Shown here: positions 63,085 through 64,000 of the stretch, piece after piece
Position numbering within the stretch: position 1 is the stretch's first letter
Layout: each line of letters begins with the position of its first letter
Assembly (NCBI GenBank): GCA_907163375.1
Contig: CAJQUW010003470.1
Location: forward strand, 123,848-187,847
Length of the DNA: 64,000 nt
Source of the DNA: Prostheceraeus crozeri
Taxonomy: Eukaryota; Platyhelminthes; Polycladida; Euryleptidae
Direction: 5' to 3'
Position numbers and translations under genes: made by a program
The notes under the pieces: model-generated
Databases searched by the model: none
Told to the model about the DNA's origin: nothing
Seen by the model: only the letters and a program-made list of their open reading frames with translations

Positions 63085-64000
63085 GCGTTTGAAGTCAATC
63101 TATTATGATGTAAAACATCCAGCAGGATTTGCATCTATCAAGAAATTGTCAAAAGCGAGTGGTCTTCCACAATCACAAGTGAAACGATGGTTAAAGGGTC
63201 AGGCTACCTATACACTCCACAAACAAGCGAAAAAGAAGTACCGTACCCGCCAATATATTGTTCATGACATTGATGAACAGTGGCAAGCAGATTTGTGTGA
63301 TGTCGCCTCCATTTCAAAACATAACTCGGGCAATAATTTTATTTTAACCGTCATTGATATTTTCTCGCGTTATGCGTGGGCTCAACCTTTAAAAACTAAA
63401 GAAGGGAAAGGAGTAGCAAAAGCATTCCAAACAATTTTTCGAGAAGGTCGGATTCCAAAAAGAATTCAGAGTGATCAAGGAAAAGAGTTTGAAAATCAGC
63501 ATGTGACAAGATTATTTGAGAGGCATGACATTGAGTTGTTTAGTGTAAAGAGTGCTTATAAAGCTGCACTCGCTGAACGTTTTAATCGCACATTAAAAAA
63601 TTGCTTGTGGCGACATTTTGCTGCCAACTTGACACAAAATTGGACAAAGGTTCTACAAGATACACTCCATGCCTACAATCACTCTATCCATCGTTCTATT
63701 GGACTCAGACCAGTAGATGTAAATGCTGACAATGTAGATAAAGTGCGCGAATCATTCCAACGTAAACGCACTCATGTGAAAAGTGATGTGAAAATTGGTG
63801 ATAAAGTTCGTATCTCAAAAGTGAAGAGTGTTTTTGCTAAAGGGTACCTTCCGAATTGGACAGAGGAGGTATTTACAGTATCAAGGATTGATCAAAAAGA
63901 CTCTCCCACCACCTACAAGTTGAAAGATTACGATAATGAAGAAATTGAGGGTAGCTTTTACCGCGATGAGATTGAGGTAGTCACTGAAAGTGAAACATTT
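63047..64000 (+). CDS. Retroviral-type integrase of E3 (runs off the window)
   Basis: Open from the ATG at 63047 for 318 codons with no stop before the window edge. N-terminal HTH-like part with KKLSKASGLPQSQVKRWLKG. DDE core: Asp82 in QWQADLCDV, Asp143 in RIQSDQGKEFEN, Glu177 in LAERFNRTLK. C-terminal SH3-like region with KIGDKVRISKVKS and FYRDEIEVV. All three catalytic residues and spacing are normal, unlike the E1 enzyme. Integrases of this type insert Polintons and make the 6-bp duplication. The last few codons are missing from view. Confidence 0.92.
   Translation, partial: MRRRKKSQSSSTERLKSIYYDVKHPAGFASIKKLSKASGLPQSQVKRWLKGQATYTLHKQAKKKYRTRQYIVHDIDEQWQADLCDVASISKHNSGNNFILTVIDIFSRYAWAQPLKTKEGKGVAKAFQTIFREGRIPKRIQSDQGKEFENQHVTRLFERHDIELFSVKSAYKAALAERFNRTLKNCLWRHFAANLTQNWTKVLQDTLHAYNHSIHRSIGLRPVDVNADNVDKVRESFQRKRTHVKSDVKIGDKVRISKVKSVFAKGYLPNWTEEVFTVSRIDQKDSPTTYKLKDYDNEEIEGSFYRDEIEVVTESETF

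Larger units (their letters stand above)
57318..64000 (+). mobile_element. Left part of a third Polinton-like provirus (E3)
   Basis: Ten co-directional genes on the plus strand, less AT-rich than E1/E2: spliced gene, RING-like peptide, two hypotheticals, RING membrane protein, small core-like protein, packaging ATPase, conserved basic protein, Cys-rich protein, integrase. ATPase, GGFLPALLP protein and integrase identify it as Polinton/adintovirus-like but of a lineage distant from E1/E2. The exact left end is not resolved (it lies between 57,326 and about 57,900) and the right end is outside the window, so polymerase and capsid genes are not seen. Confidence 0.8.

Noticed and set aside
1-64000. 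tRNA, rRNA or riboswitch genes
   Set aside because: None recognised on reading either strand; a covariance-model scan would be needed to exclude small RNAs.

Overview
The window is repeat-rich DNA from an animal nuclear genome, probably an invertebrate; I cannot name the species. The evidence is stacked eukaryotic mobile elements: hAT transposons with 8-bp target duplications, Penelope-like retroelements with GIY-YIG domains, LINE reverse-transcriptase tails, a spliced gene with a TATA promoter, and three Polinton/Maverick (adintovirus-like) proviruses. No ordinary host gene, tRNA or rRNA was recognised.

Layout. 1-11,170: anonymous DNA with decayed LINE, HTH-transposase and hAT remnants, a minisatellite and a MITE. 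11,171-56,201: a diverged large inverted repeat, both arms hit by later insertions. Its left arm carries a 1.05-kb hAT MITE. Its right arm is split by a 3.9-kb BED-finger hAT transposon (13,246-17,189), by a double Polinton insertion (17,303-55,233) and by a second MITE (55,280-55,946). 56,212-57,317: another hAT remnant. 57,318-64,000: left part of a third, unrelated Polinton (E3), running off the window.

The double Polinton is the core of the window. The outer element E2 (host duplication CGAATA at 17,297-17,302 and 55,234-55,239) was hit in its terminal six bases by E1 (17,309-35,459; duplication AGTAAT/AGCAAT). E1 and E2 lie in opposite orientation. They share a nearly identical virion module: penton, packaging ATPase, fibre-like coiled coil, two small membrane-active proteins, double-jelly-roll major capsid protein and PLA2 domain. 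Their DNA polymerases are unrelated. E1 has a family-B polymerase with an intein in motif C, co-directional with the capsid genes. E2 has a zinc-finger/endonuclease-VII type polymerase in the opposite direction and no intein. E1 keeps an integrase (fused behind the PLA2 domain) and an adenain-like protease. E2 has lost the integrase and most of the protease, and was then hit by two Penelope-like elements.

Many E1 and E2 genes are broken by single-base shifts or stops, and several lesions are identical in both. Some may be decay inherited from a common ancestor, some may be homopolymer assembly errors. A family of GC-rich palindromic mini-repeats inserts into E1/E2 genes, with one clear filled/empty site. 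E3 has higher GC content, a first gene with a 67-bp intron, two RING-type proteins, a LINE-disrupted ATPase and an integrase open to the window edge. All three are endogenous virus-like elements. Breaks are described but nothing is reconstructed.
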